Shown in pieces: positions 10,814 through 20,592 of a stretch of 27,444 bases of DNA. Made by a program: the position numbers and the translations under genes. The number at the start of each line of letters is the position of its first letter. Within the stretch, counting starts at the first letter, position 1. This stretch comes from Pelargonium nanum (taxonomy: Eukaryota > Streptophyta > Magnoliopsida > Geraniales > Geraniaceae): assembly GCA_036897485.1 (NCBI GenBank), contig JAYMTF010000997.1:1-27444 (forward strand), given 5' to 3'. The notes under the pieces are model-generated. The model made no database searches. It was not told the DNA's origin and saw only the letters and a program-made list of their open reading frames with translations.

Positions 10814-11828
10814 GACTCCTGGCGGAAGCTCTCCTGGAGCCCCGCCAATTCCCCGTTTTTTGATGCATCACTCGACTTCGTCTCTGACCTCTTCCTCTTC
10901 AACTCCGACACCGTAAGCCCATTTTCCTCCTCCATCTCTTCAATTTCTCGAACATCGCCCGTCCTTCCCTCTTGCTCCTCTTCCATTCGTTGCTCATTGT
11001 CCCCACTACCTCCCCGTCCTCCCAACGCCCTCTCAGTAGCCACTTTGCTCCAATCCCGCCTCCTGGCCTTCTGATCTCAACCCTAAGCCAACTTCCATAG
11101 GCTCGCTCCGGTCCCGCCTCCGGCGTTGCAAGTAACAGGTCACACATCCCCTCCCCATGCCCCACCATACCGCAATAAAAACAGAAATTTGGGAGCTTTT
11201 CGTAACGAAAGTTCACCCAAGACCAGTTCCCGCCAACCTTTTTCACCTTCATGCGACGAACTAATGGTTTTCGAACATCCATCAGCACCCTTATTCTCAT
11301 ATATGATTTCCATGCACCCTTGAAATTCCATTGATCCGCCTCCAAATATTTGCCGATGAAGTTGCCAATATTCTCTCCCACTTTGTCCGTTGCAAACCCT
11401 CCCGGCAGGTCTCGAATTTGAACCCAAATGCTCATGTGGAATAGGTCCGTCGTACCCGGAACTTCTCCTTCTTCAAGTACCTTCGCTATCAGCACCTTTT
11501 GGTTAAACGTCCACGGACCCCCCTCTTGCATCCTCTTCGCATCCCACTCACAATAAAACTCAAACATAAAGCGCTGAGTTTCTCCGTCCGGCAGCGTAGC
11601 TCTCAATTCTGAGATAGCTACCTTCTTCTGGGGTCTCCATAGTAACGCCATCATGTCACTCATCGCATCTACATTGATCGGGACTTCCGAGAGGAAGCGT
11701 CCTACCACTCTCCATCTGTTCTGAATCGTCAGAGCAGAACCTAACACCACCGAATCCAATTCCAAGCCACCCTCCTCCTCCTCCCTAAGGGTAAGCCTGT
11801 TCATCTGAGCAGTAGCTAGACCGTCCAT
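10810..11828 (-). pseudogene. LINE ORF1, DUF4283 and zinc-knuckle protein, frameshifted
   Basis: The first good start in this frame is the ATG at 11828. Residues about 34-120 match the DUF4283 pattern of plant LINE ORF1 proteins (RWRVVGRFL, then LLWRP, then GGPWTF). A CCHC knuckle CFYCGMVGHGEGMC (spacing CX2CX4HX4C) follows near residues 215-230, with basic residues before it. ORF1 proteins of this type bind RNA and accompany the LINE transcript. The frame then shifts between about 11076 and 11020: the old frame runs on to a stop at 10899, while the likely original tail, acidic and with a KRKR patch, continues in another frame to a TGA at 10810-10812. That TGA overlaps the ORF2 ATG. The single shift breaks this copy. 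Confidence 0.85.
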
Positions 11829-11970
11829 AGTACGCCGGAGTTTTCTACTTGCCACCCTAGTCCTAGCCGCCGTCAACCACTATCCGTCGCCGCCGACACA
11901 CAGAATGTTCGCAAAAACCCTAGCACTTGCGCAGCACGTCACAGACGTGAAAAACCCGCTTTTTTTTATT

Positions 11971-11986
11971 AATATGTTTATTCTTT
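11971..11986. repeat. LINE target-site duplication, 5' side
   Basis: This is identical to 6729-6744. A third copy of the same 16 bases is at 12034-12049 inside the neighbouring palindrome. Confidence 0.9.
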
Positions 11987-12001
11987 ACTCTCGTAATAGT
12001 T

Positions 12002-12077
12002 ATTAAAAGTTCAAAACTATTACGAGAGTAAAGAATATGTTTATTCTTTACTCTCGTAATAGTTTTGAACTTTTAAT
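12002..12077. repeat. Perfect inverted repeat, 36-bp arms, 4-base loop
   Basis: Bases 12002-12037 are the exact reverse complement of 12042-12077, separated by TGTT. In addition, the 31 bases 11971-12001 recur as a direct repeat at 12034-12064. The combined pattern of inverted copy plus direct copy is what a single template-switch replication error would leave. It can form a strong hairpin or cruciform. Confidence 0.93.
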
Positions 12078-12082
12078 TTTCA

Positions 12083-13261
12083 AAATAAAAGATGAGTTAT
12101 AAAATTGTTTCTCATCTTGCAATGTTACACGCTCTGGTTATGTATATTTTAAAAAAATTATATAGCGACTAATTAAAGTTATTGTTAATAATTTATACAT
12201 AATTTACTAATTAAAATAAAAAGTAGATATATACTAATTTTTTTTTCGATCAAGCAGACAGTTGTATAATTCGAGACGAATGAAGTATTAATTGTGTTTA
12301 CTGGTACAGTGTGAGTTTAATTGGTTTGTTTGTCTATGATGTTATCATAGCTCTCATGTATGAGTGATTCATTATCTTTAGAGCCCCTAAAGCGAAGTAT
12401 TAGCATGTGATTTAGAAAAAAATAAGAGCGTAAAGTATTATAAAAAAATTATATTTTTTGTTTGAAATATGTTCTTATAGTCATAATCTCTTGTAATATT
12501 AAAGTTTGATGTTTGTTCATATAGTCAATATTTTACGTGAATTCATTTTGAAATTGGGTTGATTTTTTAATATATTTATTTTTTAAAAAAATATTAAACA
12601 TTACAAATATGAAATAGTCTATGCATTATTTAAAGTCTGAGATAGAATACGACGACCTAACCGGAGCCTTCAAAATTTAGGTGCCTAAACCCTAGCTCAT
12701 ATTCACACTAGGTTGAGTCGGCCCTGCTCTCTGTTACATTCGATAGCATAAAATTGATTTTCTTAGGTGCTCTCTCAATCGAATATATCATGGACGTTGG
12801 GTTTATGTCAAAGCTACAGTATAAAAAGTAAAAAATACTTGTTCGACTTAATTAAGAATTTCTTTGTGTATAGAAAAAACATTTTGTAGGGTCCACGATA
12901 TTCAAATTCAGCTTGAAAGAATTAAATCCCAAGAAAAAGTGATTTGAAATCATTTGTTCATGTTAATTTATGAATACTTTGATCTCTGGTACAACACAAA
13001 TCCTCTAAAAAGAAATCTTTTTTTCCCAGCAAACAACTAATCAACATAAACCAATAAAGAAGAAGAAGAAGACTAACATGGTTTTGATTGCTTTATGCTA
13101 TTTTCTATAAATATAAGATCATCATCTAATTAAGAACACCAACCAATATAATTTAAAAAAAAAAAAACAAAAACAAAAAACCATTCAAAACCACATCAGT
13201 CTCTCACAAAACCCATACCGGAATCGAAGTAACTTTTTTTTTTTTAATATATACAAACACA
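12083..13261. other. AT-rich intergenic DNA with a possible hAT-like remnant
   Basis: There is no gene. Between about 12378 and 12735 the sequence resembles decayed plant hAT-type repeats: the minus strand from 12728 reads CAGGGCCGACTCA, then TTTAGGCACC, and the other end near 12378 has AGAGCCCCTAAAG. I could not pair terminal repeats or find an 8-bp duplication, so the remnant is only suggested. Confidence 0.25.
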
Positions 13262-13281
13262 AAAAATTATCTTGAAACTAA

Positions 13282-13638
13282 TCAATAAGAAACTGCAACA
13301 CTAGCACAATCATGGTCATGACTATTACAATTTTGATTATTATTCATGAGACAAAACCTACTTGGTTTGGGCTTGAAACTATTGATCCTCTTCCTCTGAA
13401 GATCATGGCTTGACGGCTTGATGATTTGCATCAGAAACGCCTTCACAAGCTTCATCTTTGACGCCATGTCGTTATTTTCTGATTCCATCCTCTTGATATG
13501 AGCCACCGACGGCTTACCGGAATTGCGAGATCTCCGGTGAAGGCTGCACCGGAACGATCCCGGATGGTTGGTCGGCGAGCAGAGGCAGGTGCTCCGAGAA
13601 GAAGAAGAAGAAGGTGAGGTTGTTGTTGTTGCAGCCAT
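13282..13638 (-). CDS. Plant serine-rich small protein family member
   Basis: This single-exon gene of 118 residues starts at an ATG in a favourable context (CCATGGC). Seen directly: a Thr/Ser-rich N-terminus (residues 3-16), then CLCSPTNHPGSFRCSLHRR at about 18-37, which is the hallmark of the plant 'serine-rich protein-related' family. It is followed by a basic middle part, a KLVKAFLMQIIKPSS block near 62-77 and an Asn/His/Asp-rich tail. There is no signal peptide or membrane span. The family's function is not established and I assign none. A TATA box (CTATAAAAG, 13690-13698) lies about 52 bases upstream. The gene is isolated from its neighbours and shows no damage. Confidence rests on the C-C-SPT-HPGSFRC motif and the good start and promoter. 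Confidence 0.8.
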   Translation of the reverse strand: MAATTTTSPSSSSSRSTCLCSPTNHPGSFRCSLHRRSRNSGKPSVAHIKRMESENNDMASKMKLVKAFLMQIIKPSSHDLQRKRINSFKPKPSRFCLMNNNQNCNSHDHDCASVAVSY

Positions 13639-13689
13639 GGAATTTAGTGCATGTATGTGACTGCTGCTGTAGCTCTAATTAAGGACCAA

Positions 13690-13698
13690 CTTTTATAG
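13690..13698 (-). promoter_or_regulatory. TATA box of the serine-rich gene
   Basis: The minus strand reads CTATAAAAG, about 52 bases before the ATG, which predicts a transcription start near 13660 and a short 5' leader. Confidence 0.6.
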
Positions 13699-14980
13699 TT
13701 CCTTTCCTGTTAAGCTATACAAGGCAATGGTTTTTAGTTTTTATATTTTAAGATTGGTTACCAACGATATTAAAAATAATTTTAGTCTGGTTATTATGAT
13801 AGCAGAGCTGATAATTCGAGTTTTGAGTTGAGTTTAAAGTGAAAAGATTTAACTTGTATCTTTTTGGAGCCTCTTCGGGACTATATACATACTATCTTGA
13901 ACCTCTTCGTAAGAGGTGTGAGCTTGGGTAAAATTTGTCGGACTTAACTTACAATTTCCTCTTGAAAACAAAATAAAAATGTTTATTCTACGCGATGAAA
14001 GCACCCAAAATTCGGTCAGTGCAAATTTGAATTCAATTTGTCGGTCCAGGTGAAAAAGTTTTATAATAGTAATTTGGTCATTTGTAACTATACACGTCTC
14101 CGAGCAAATCTGGTAAAATAAAGTATTTTAAAATAAAAGAATACTCAAAATTTGCGCACAAAATATAGTGTCAAGTTTTAAGATCTGATACATCAAACAA
14201 TAAAGCGATGATATGAGCAAATGAAGAGAATTTAAATCGTCTAAACCCCTTGACCCAATCCGCCTTTGTTTGTTATATTATTTTAAAGAGAAATATCGTA
14301 CAACTTTTTATTCTTTTAATGTTTTCTATTTTTAAATACTAATTTACATTTTAATATAGCTATGCGAATCGGACCGGAGAAAAACAGTTGTATTGTTTTG
14401 AGGAAAGTAAATTAAATAATTCCCAAAACAATCTCATGCAATGACACGACCCTAGCTGATTAATCTTTGATGGTAACGAACTACAAAAAAGTTGACACGT
14501 TACGTTACATATTACTTGTTTATTAACAATATTTTACTCATATTTTCTTTCACTTTTGTTCATGTGGATACACCTGCAAAGCATATATAGTCACTACTCA
14601 GTCAACTTTAAATAATATAAATAATATTCAAATATAGGAAATTAAAGTAGAAAATAAAATAAAAAATTGCCATAAGCGATATAGTTTTTTCTTGGTCGGT
14701 TGATTTAGCTTCTTGGGTTAGCTTAACTAATCTTGTTACACAATCTCACTGCTTAATTAGCAATACTAAGAAGATAATATGATGTTGACACATTGTGATT
14801 ATGATTTGTGATTTTTGATAATGTAATTAATTACTTTAATTCTAATTCTTGACCAAATGACTGACACATTTCACCAAACCCCACACTAAATTTATAAAGT
14901 TGTTCTGTGATTGTATATTTTTCTATGTAATTTGGCAAAAACTGGGTGCTATTTCGAGTTTTGTACCATAACTCTCATGC
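13699..14980. other. AT-rich intergenic DNA, no gene seen
   Basis: Only short spurious ORFs are present. I found no RNA gene or paired terminal repeat. Confidence 0.5.
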
Positions 14981-15262
14981 GTGCACTTGCTTAGATTTTG
15001 CAAGTTTTTGGCATTTTTTTATGTTAGAGCTCATGGATTTGACAATTCAGTTGGTTATTTTGGAACTTCCCATTTGGGGCAGCACATAGAATTTGCAAAG
15101 AGATTGTGTGCTCAGTTGAACATGAAAAGGAAGAACAAACCAGCTGGTTTCAAAGTTTGTGGTGTTCGTTGGATCACGTGTGTTAAGGTTGTTAATATGT
15201 GTAAGTCTGAACTTTTTGTCATACACATAATGTTGTGTTTTTTTATTTATCTTATACTGTAA
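14981..15262 (+). other. Isolated coding-like ORF, unrecognised
   Basis: About 93 codons are open. The middle part (roughly 15030-15190) has balanced, protein-like composition, including GYFGTSHLGQHIEFAKRLC and a basic NMKRKNKPAGFK stretch, unlike its AT-rich surroundings. It lacks a good start: the frame opens at a non-ATG codon, and the first ATG follows a T-run near 15020. I recognise no family. It may be an exon or fragment left from a gene copy. Confidence 0.25.
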
Positions 15263-16012
15263 CATTATGTAAGCACGTTACATTGGCAATTGATTTGTTG
15301 GTTTGAATTAGGCTAATGACAGGTGATTGTGTGCAGGACATGTTTCATTATCGTGTTCAACGATTGAACAAACACAACTGAATATATTATGCACGATAGA
15401 TTTAACCTAATCCGTTTGACAATTAAGTTGTTATTGTTATATGACATGACTAGTTAATTATGCATGCGTGTTTTGACAATCCAACGCGTTTCGACACAGG
15501 TACTAAATATATCCGGTTCTCTAACACGAACATGATAAGATTACAAAATTTGTAATTAATCTTAATATACAAATTTCATATCGTGTGTCGAGTTATGACT
15601 CGAATTGTCAGTTGTAAAGCACATATAAAAAAGTTGTCTAATTAAAATCTAGTCATGTGCATAAATCGTATTTTTATGAGTAAGTATTTGACACACGGTT
15701 GGTGTAAATGACTTTACACTATTAATGCACAATATTACGTCAATTTATTAATGAAAATATAAAATTTTTGATAAATATTTATAGTTACAATTATTAATTA
15801 ACGTATAATAATAAATAATGTATACCTTAAATCTTAAATAACACACAAATGAATTGGATCCAAGCGAACGTCGCACAAACTCATTGGAGGGGGTACGAGG
15901 GTTGATTCTATTAATTTACAAATTCATTGCAGCATCAAACAGAACAAATTTTATAACTTATTGGTTAATTATGTTTATAGTTGCATATCACAACATTAAT
16001 CACAAGATATTT
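15263..16012. other. AT-rich intergenic DNA, no gene seen
   Basis: I see nothing that I can support as a gene or repeat in this stretch. Confidence 0.45.
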
Positions 16013-16353
16013 AGTTTTGTTTTTCTCGCCATAGCTAGGTGGGCAGGTCCGGCAGTCTTCAAATGTTTTTGGGACTCGACGACCAATTTCTCTTTGGTTC
16101 ACTTGGTTCATTTGGTTATCTTGATTGATCTAGTTCTCAACAACAAACTCACTAGCCCCGTCGAAGTCATAATGCGGATCAGAAGCTTCAGTTTTTTTCG
16201 TTAGTTCCATGTTTGTTTGTTCAACTTGCTGTCTCTTGTAATTTTGACTCTTGGTGTCTAGGCCCTTTTGATGCCTTGGGTTATCATTTTGTACTTTTAT
16301 TCTTCCGTCTCGTGTATTTTAATAAAGGTACTGCTTGCTTATAAAAAAAAAAA
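16013..16353 (+). mobile_element. Probable 5'-truncated LINE 3' end
   Basis: The plus strand runs through T-rich sequence of the style seen in plant LINE 3' UTRs, with AATAAAG near 16320 and CTTATA directly before an 11-base A run (16343-16353). The start may be near 16013, where AATCACAAGATATTT (15998-16012) resembles AATCACAGGAATTT after the tail (from 16352), allowing one gap and one mismatch. No reverse-transcriptase motif remains. It could instead be another poly(A)-tailed retrocopy. Confidence 0.45.
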
Positions 16354-16580
16354 TCACAGGAATTTAATCAACTCCCTCTATCATAAGTATGTAATTAATA
16401 CATGAATATTTGTAGAGATTGCTGTTTGTTGCTCAATCTTCATCTACAACCCATAGTCCTATATTTATGTAAAACAATTTCAAATCTCACATACAAGTTA
16501 ATGCAAAATACAGTACTATATGTGCAAATGGATTCAATTAGTAAACACAACAACATTTCCTCTTTCTGGGTCTATGAACA

Positions 16581-19500
16581 TCATTTCTCACTCTGAATCT
16601 CAGTACTAGCATTGCCTTTCTCATGATCCCCTCGCGACGCGTCTTGCGCTTCTTCGAGCAATGTGAATTGTTGCTGCTGTTGTTTGGTGTACACTCGGTG
16701 CTTCCTCTCTCTCGCATACACAACCCAGAAAATCAACGACAACATAACCGCACTTGAAGCTAGTGTCAACCCAACATATATCTGTTTACTATAGAGCCTC
16801 AAGTCCGGACAATGATCCTTAATAACGTCACTGAATGTTACGCGAACAAAAGAACAATCTTGCAGCTCAGCCAGGAACGGACCATATTGGTTCAGCGCAT
16901 AGCTCACATTCACAGCTCCCATCATTTCATTGTAGAATTTTGGCGTCAAACGTCCCACATTAGTACAAATACCAGTTTCCGAAACTTGACAGATATAGCT
17001 CTTCCAAACCTGGATTCATCATCAACAATGTGTATCAATTATCATTCATTTTAGGGTTCAATGGTTTCAGATCCCTGAATTTTCTTGAATTTTGGAGTTG
17101 AGCATGTTTAGGGTTTTCACTCGTTCTAATTCTGGGTTTTCCATTTTTTTTAGTTTAGTACAAGTTACATGTTGCATTAGGTTGCTTACTCCCACACCAG
17201 CACTGGAGTGTTGCGTGTCTGAAACTTAATTCATGTACTTTCTATTTTTTTGAATTTACTTCGACTCACTAACGCGTAGCTGTCTGCCATTTTCACAACC
17301 ACTTCGCCTTCACTTCTCGCGAAACATGAAAAAACTAGAAATTGGTTAGAATAAACGTAAGATGACGGTTTTGTGCTAATTCGCCAGAGTCTTGGATGGA
17401 GAAGAGATAGAGGAACCCAGAAAGCTTTAGTGAAAAGAGAAGGCGAAATGAGTGTGAAATAGGCGGACAGCTTTGCAATGATGAGTTGAAGTAAATTCAA
17501 AAGAATTGGAAAGTTTAGGAATTAATCTTCAGATACACAACACTCCATTGCAGGCGTGAAGGTAAACAACCTGCTGCGACCAAATTAAATTTTTCGAAAG
17601 TCCAAGAATTAGAACAAATAAAAACCCTAGACAAGGCCAACTTCAAAATACAAAAAGGTTCAAGAGGTCTGTAACTATTTAACCCTTAGTTTTTAACGAA
17701 ATAATTAAGATTTGTGTTGTGTTTAGTACTAATTACCTGTCCAGCTTTGCTTATTTCAACTTCGTTGTTAGTACATTCTCGATCTGTCATGTCCGGATTC
17801 AATGGATTGCAGAGAACGGGCACGGAAGGACCGGACTGATTGTAATAGACAGTTCCGAGAGTTTCTGGTGTTGGAGTGAAGTTTGCTGGGAAGTTCAAGT
17901 TGGAGACGTTGGTTATGAAGGTATTGACCATGACAATGAGTTGGGAGGTGACATCTTTGGTCTGGGACAAGGTTTCTTGGGCTGTCGTGTTGTCAACGCA
18001 CGGGAGGATTTTGTCCAGAGCTGTGCTAGCTGCGGGGTTTTGCACCCATTGATCCATGGCAACGCAAGTGTCTCCGGCCACACTGAAAATGTGGAAGTTA
18101 AGGATTAGATGAGTTTTCACAATGTAGTGTGTGTGGTTTTTGTGTGTTGTTTGGTGCCACTTACTTGTGGAAAACTAGGAATATGCCACATAAGATGAAT
18201 GTGAGTGTGACAAGGATCCAACCTATGACCACCAATCTGCAAATAATTCAAATGAGTAAGATCAAAGAAAATAACACGTAGAGACTGACGATACATAAAT
18301 ATTTTTATGGCGGTCTAATTCTACGTATAAATAGTTAATTAGTGCATATGCAACTCCTTTGATAGGCCCAGTTTGACCCTTATTCGTCTGATTGTGGTTT
18401 GGTTAAGCCCAAATTAACACACGAGACTTCAAGCCCGACTTGTGATCCATAGTCCGGTTCACGGTCCATCAAACAACCCAAGGCCCGGTCCACCGAATCA
18501 ATTGGATCACATAAGTTCAGATTCAACGTATTTGAAAGTTTAACAATTACATTAGACTTACTAAATACTTTACACCAATTAGAATCAGAGAGCTACTACT
18601 ATGAATACCCATAGTGGCTGAGGCACGAAAGAGATAATGACACAACACACACTTGTAAATTATAGTTGATAAGCCCGATTCATTTGCTCACACACCGGAA
18701 GTGAATTTCACCACAAATTGCATTGTTTTTGACACTAGTCTTCACTTAAGTGTGTTATTGGTGCGTAGGAAAAGTAAAATGAAAGTGTGAAACCATCCTC
18801 TAATCATCTACCAAAGCCATTAAAGTGAAATCATGCTTTAGACTACGAAAACCGTTGAACGACATCAATAACACATTTGTACCCGGATGATGTCAAAATA
18901 TTGCGTCAAGACACTTAAGTGTGTTAGCAAAAGTAAAGTGAAACCACACTATAAATTTACAAAACACATTAAACTTCAATCACACTCTAAATTTACGAAA
19001 CCGCTGGAAGAAATCAACAATGCCTTCCTACTCGAATAAGGTCGAAATATCTCGTTAAGACCCTAAAAGAAAAAACTCATATGGAAAGACATGGAAGACT
19101 AAATCCGAAAACAATACATTGTACAAATATGGAAGTGCATGTAAAGTCACTCACATGTATACAAGAACCTGCAGGCCGAATATAGATAACACTGCAACCA
19201 AATACAAAAACAGAGTAAGGCAACAAAATAGGAAATGGTCAAGCATCAACAGAGACACTCACTGAATCCAAGAAAAGCCAATAGTAGCATCACAGCGGCG
19301 ATAATGATAAGAAACAGTCTCCTACAACAAGAAAAGTGTAAAATCCAGTTCAATAATAAAATAAAGCCAAGAACTTGGAAACAAGAAACATAATCAAGAA
19401 CTGAAACCATATTCATTTACTGACATAGATTGAAGAACATCTAGTATATCCTCTCTGTTCTCTTGTGTCTTCTCTTCAAGAGTAGTAGCAGATGCATTGA

Positions 19501-20520
19501 TCTTTGTTCCAACTTTGTCAATGTCCTTCAGGACAGTAGAGGGAAGAGAAAATTGATCTACGCCGATCCCTTTCGCTGCTTCGAGAGTCTCAGACACATT
19601 CATGAGCTTGTCAACTGTAAATGTAGCTTGATCCACAACATACTGCAACGTATCCGTTGTGCTGTCATGAAACCTCTCTTGTCCAGTGTACAACACAATA
19701 CATCCAATGCTGAAACAGAGAAATAAAAAAGAAGATTCGGAGATAAACTGAGATATAAAGATAGAGGTGAGGAGTGAGCTTACACTGCTGAAATGGTGAA
19801 GAGTGCAAGAAGGATAAGAGACAGTGCATAAGCTGTTTGTGAGTAGCCATAGCGCCGTGTCCGGCAGCAGCAACAATAGAGGGTTATGATGAACAAGAAG
19901 AGGCCAAATCCAAGAAACCACAGAGCAGCTATGATGAACAGAGGAGCAGCAGTGAACATAACAGACTGCATTCAGAATTTGAGGCATGTTTTAGGGACTG
20001 ATATTGCTATTTCATCAAAAACATGATGAATCTATCAAAGAATTTGATTTTAGCCTTTGAAATGATCTGTTTACTACTAATTTTGATCCTAGGAATGTAT
20101 GTACCAAGCAAAATTTGGTATCAGAAACTCACATATATGTAATGACTGTCACTGAAGTTCCATCCATCCCTATAATGCTTAAAATGGTCGGTCGGGTCTC
20201 TCCTGTGTGTGCTCTCTTCAGCTAATACCAAAGATGTGTTCTCTGCAAGTGCATCATTGTTTGCCCCTAGAAGAAGCCTCCTCTCGCCCCACAAAACGAC
20301 ACCATACTCGTTGTCATCAGCTAAATTCACATGGGAAACAACAACATGGTGAACAAAACAAGTAACATAGCCACTGATTGATCAGCACATTGAAAGCAAA
20401 TTTTTTGAATCAAGAAAGTATTTTACCTTGGAATTGAGAAGCTTCGCCGGAGAGTGCAAAGAAGGTTGCTATGAGCAGATATGGCAAGAGATACAACAAT
20501 TGTGATTTGATACATATCAT
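16581..20520 (-). CDS. Five-pass membrane protein, prominin/tweety/Prm1-like (gene A)
   Basis: I place nine exons: 20427-20520, 20133-20320, 19784-19965, 19425-19709, 19263-19321, 19155-19191, 18165-18236, 17737-18082 and 16581-17009, all with GT-AG borders and matching phase, giving 563 residues. The ATG opens a signal peptide (residues 1-28, hydrophobic LLYLLPYLLIATFFAL). Membrane spans lie near 97-124, 140-163, 252-275, 280-304 and 498-520. Two large loops (about 165-250 and 306-497) carry N-glycosylation sites (NVS, NAS, NQS) and paired cysteines, with GDTCVAMDQWVQNP at the start of the second. The cytosolic tail has a QQQQQ run. The family is the plant proteins labelled 'plasma membrane fusion protein' or 'transmembrane protein' (Arabidopsis At2g12400-like, from memory); its role is not settled. 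It is a tandem paralog of gene B, and two introns were enlarged by insertions. Confidence 0.87.
17054..17685. mobile_element. Inverted-repeat (foldback/MITE-like) element in intron 8 of gene A
   Basis: The left arm from 17054 (GGGTTCAATGGTTTCAGA) aligns with the reverse complement of the right arm ending at 17685 (GGGTTAAATAGTTACAGA). The match continues inward through 17171-17238 against 17513-17580 and on to about 17331 against 17420, so arms of roughly 270 bases at about three-quarters identity surround a loop of about 90 bases. TTA flanks both sides (17051-17053, 17686-17688), as in PIF/Harbinger-type insertions. It fills 632 of 727 intron bases; gene B has 102 bases here. No transposase is encoded. 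Confidence 0.82.
18287..19095. mobile_element. 809-bp insertion in intron 6 of gene A, class uncertain
   Basis: AGACT occurs at both edges (18282-18286 and 19096-19100). Removing the insert and one AGACT leaves a 104-base intron whose junction aligns well with the corresponding 100-base intron of gene B (both run on into CCGAAAACAATAC). A 5-bp duplication suits an LTR-type element, possibly a solo LTR, but the ends do not read TG and CA. Part of it (18743-19070) is internally duplicated. Confidence 0.7.
18743..19070. repeat. Degenerate two-copy tandem repeat, about 165-bp unit
   Basis: CACTTAAGTGTGTTA opens both units (18743 and 18912). Each then has AAAAGTAAA, GTGAAACCA, a TTACRAAA-like word and a TCAAAATATTGCGTCAAGAC- or TCGAAATATCTCGTTAAGAC-type ending. 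The copies are diverged with several gaps. They lie within the intron 6 insertion. Confidence 0.6.
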
Positions 20521-20554
20521 TGCGGATTTAGCTTTGGTTATTCAAGTTTTAATT

Positions 20555-20562
20555 TATTTATA
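20555..20562 (-). promoter_or_regulatory. TATA box of gene A
   Basis: The minus strand reads TATAAATA 35 bases before the ATG at 20520, which predicts a transcription start at or just before the start codon. Confidence 0.6.
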
Positions 20563-20585
20563 GATGCTGATAGAAAGAAAGTTTT

Positions 20586-20592
20586 GCCACGT
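20586..20592 (-). promoter_or_regulatory. ABRE/G-box-like ACGTGGC upstream of gene A
   Basis: ACGTGGC on the minus strand lies 24 bases upstream of the TATA box. It is the core of abscisic-acid response elements bound by plant bZIP factors. Only the motif word supports this. Confidence 0.35.

Larger units (their letters stand above)
6745..11970 (-). mobile_element. Full-length L1-type LINE retrotransposon, degenerate
   Basis: This 5.2-kb non-LTR retrotransposon is complete from 5' UTR (about 11829-11970) through ORF1 and ORF2 to a very short 3' UTR and a poly(A) tail (the T-run at 6745-6749 on the plus strand). It is flanked by a 16-bp identical target duplication. The implied first nick, after TTCTTT and before A, resembles the T-rich/A-rich junction preferred by L1 endonucleases. 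Domains in order are DUF4283 and a CCHC knuckle in ORF1, then endonuclease, reverse transcriptase, zf-RVT and RNase H in ORF2. It is visibly richer in G and C than its surroundings. At least five frame shifts and two in-frame stops make this copy inactive. Insertion was by target-primed reverse transcription, an inference from the tail and duplication. Confidence 0.93.

Noticed and set aside
9910-11323. Plus-strand ORFs at 9910-10356, 10734-10916 and 11126-11323
   Set aside because: They lie opposite the LINE endonuclease and ORF1 and have no domain or start context of their own.
13060-13180. AAG-rich and A-rich runs as a microsatellite or poly(A) tail
   Set aside because: They are short simple runs in the 3' flank of the serine-rich gene, with no duplication; ordinary for AT-rich plant DNA.
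17231-17500. Minus-strand ORF of about 89 codons with an internal ATGGCAGACAGC start
   Set aside because: It lies wholly within the inverted-repeat element in intron 8 of gene A and crosses its loop, so the open frame is probably incidental. Capture of a gene's 5' end by the element is possible but unproven.
17719-18108. Plus-strand ORF of 129 codons
   Set aside because: It is antisense to exon 8 of gene A, whose splice borders, conserved GDTC and WVQNP motifs and paralog support the minus strand.
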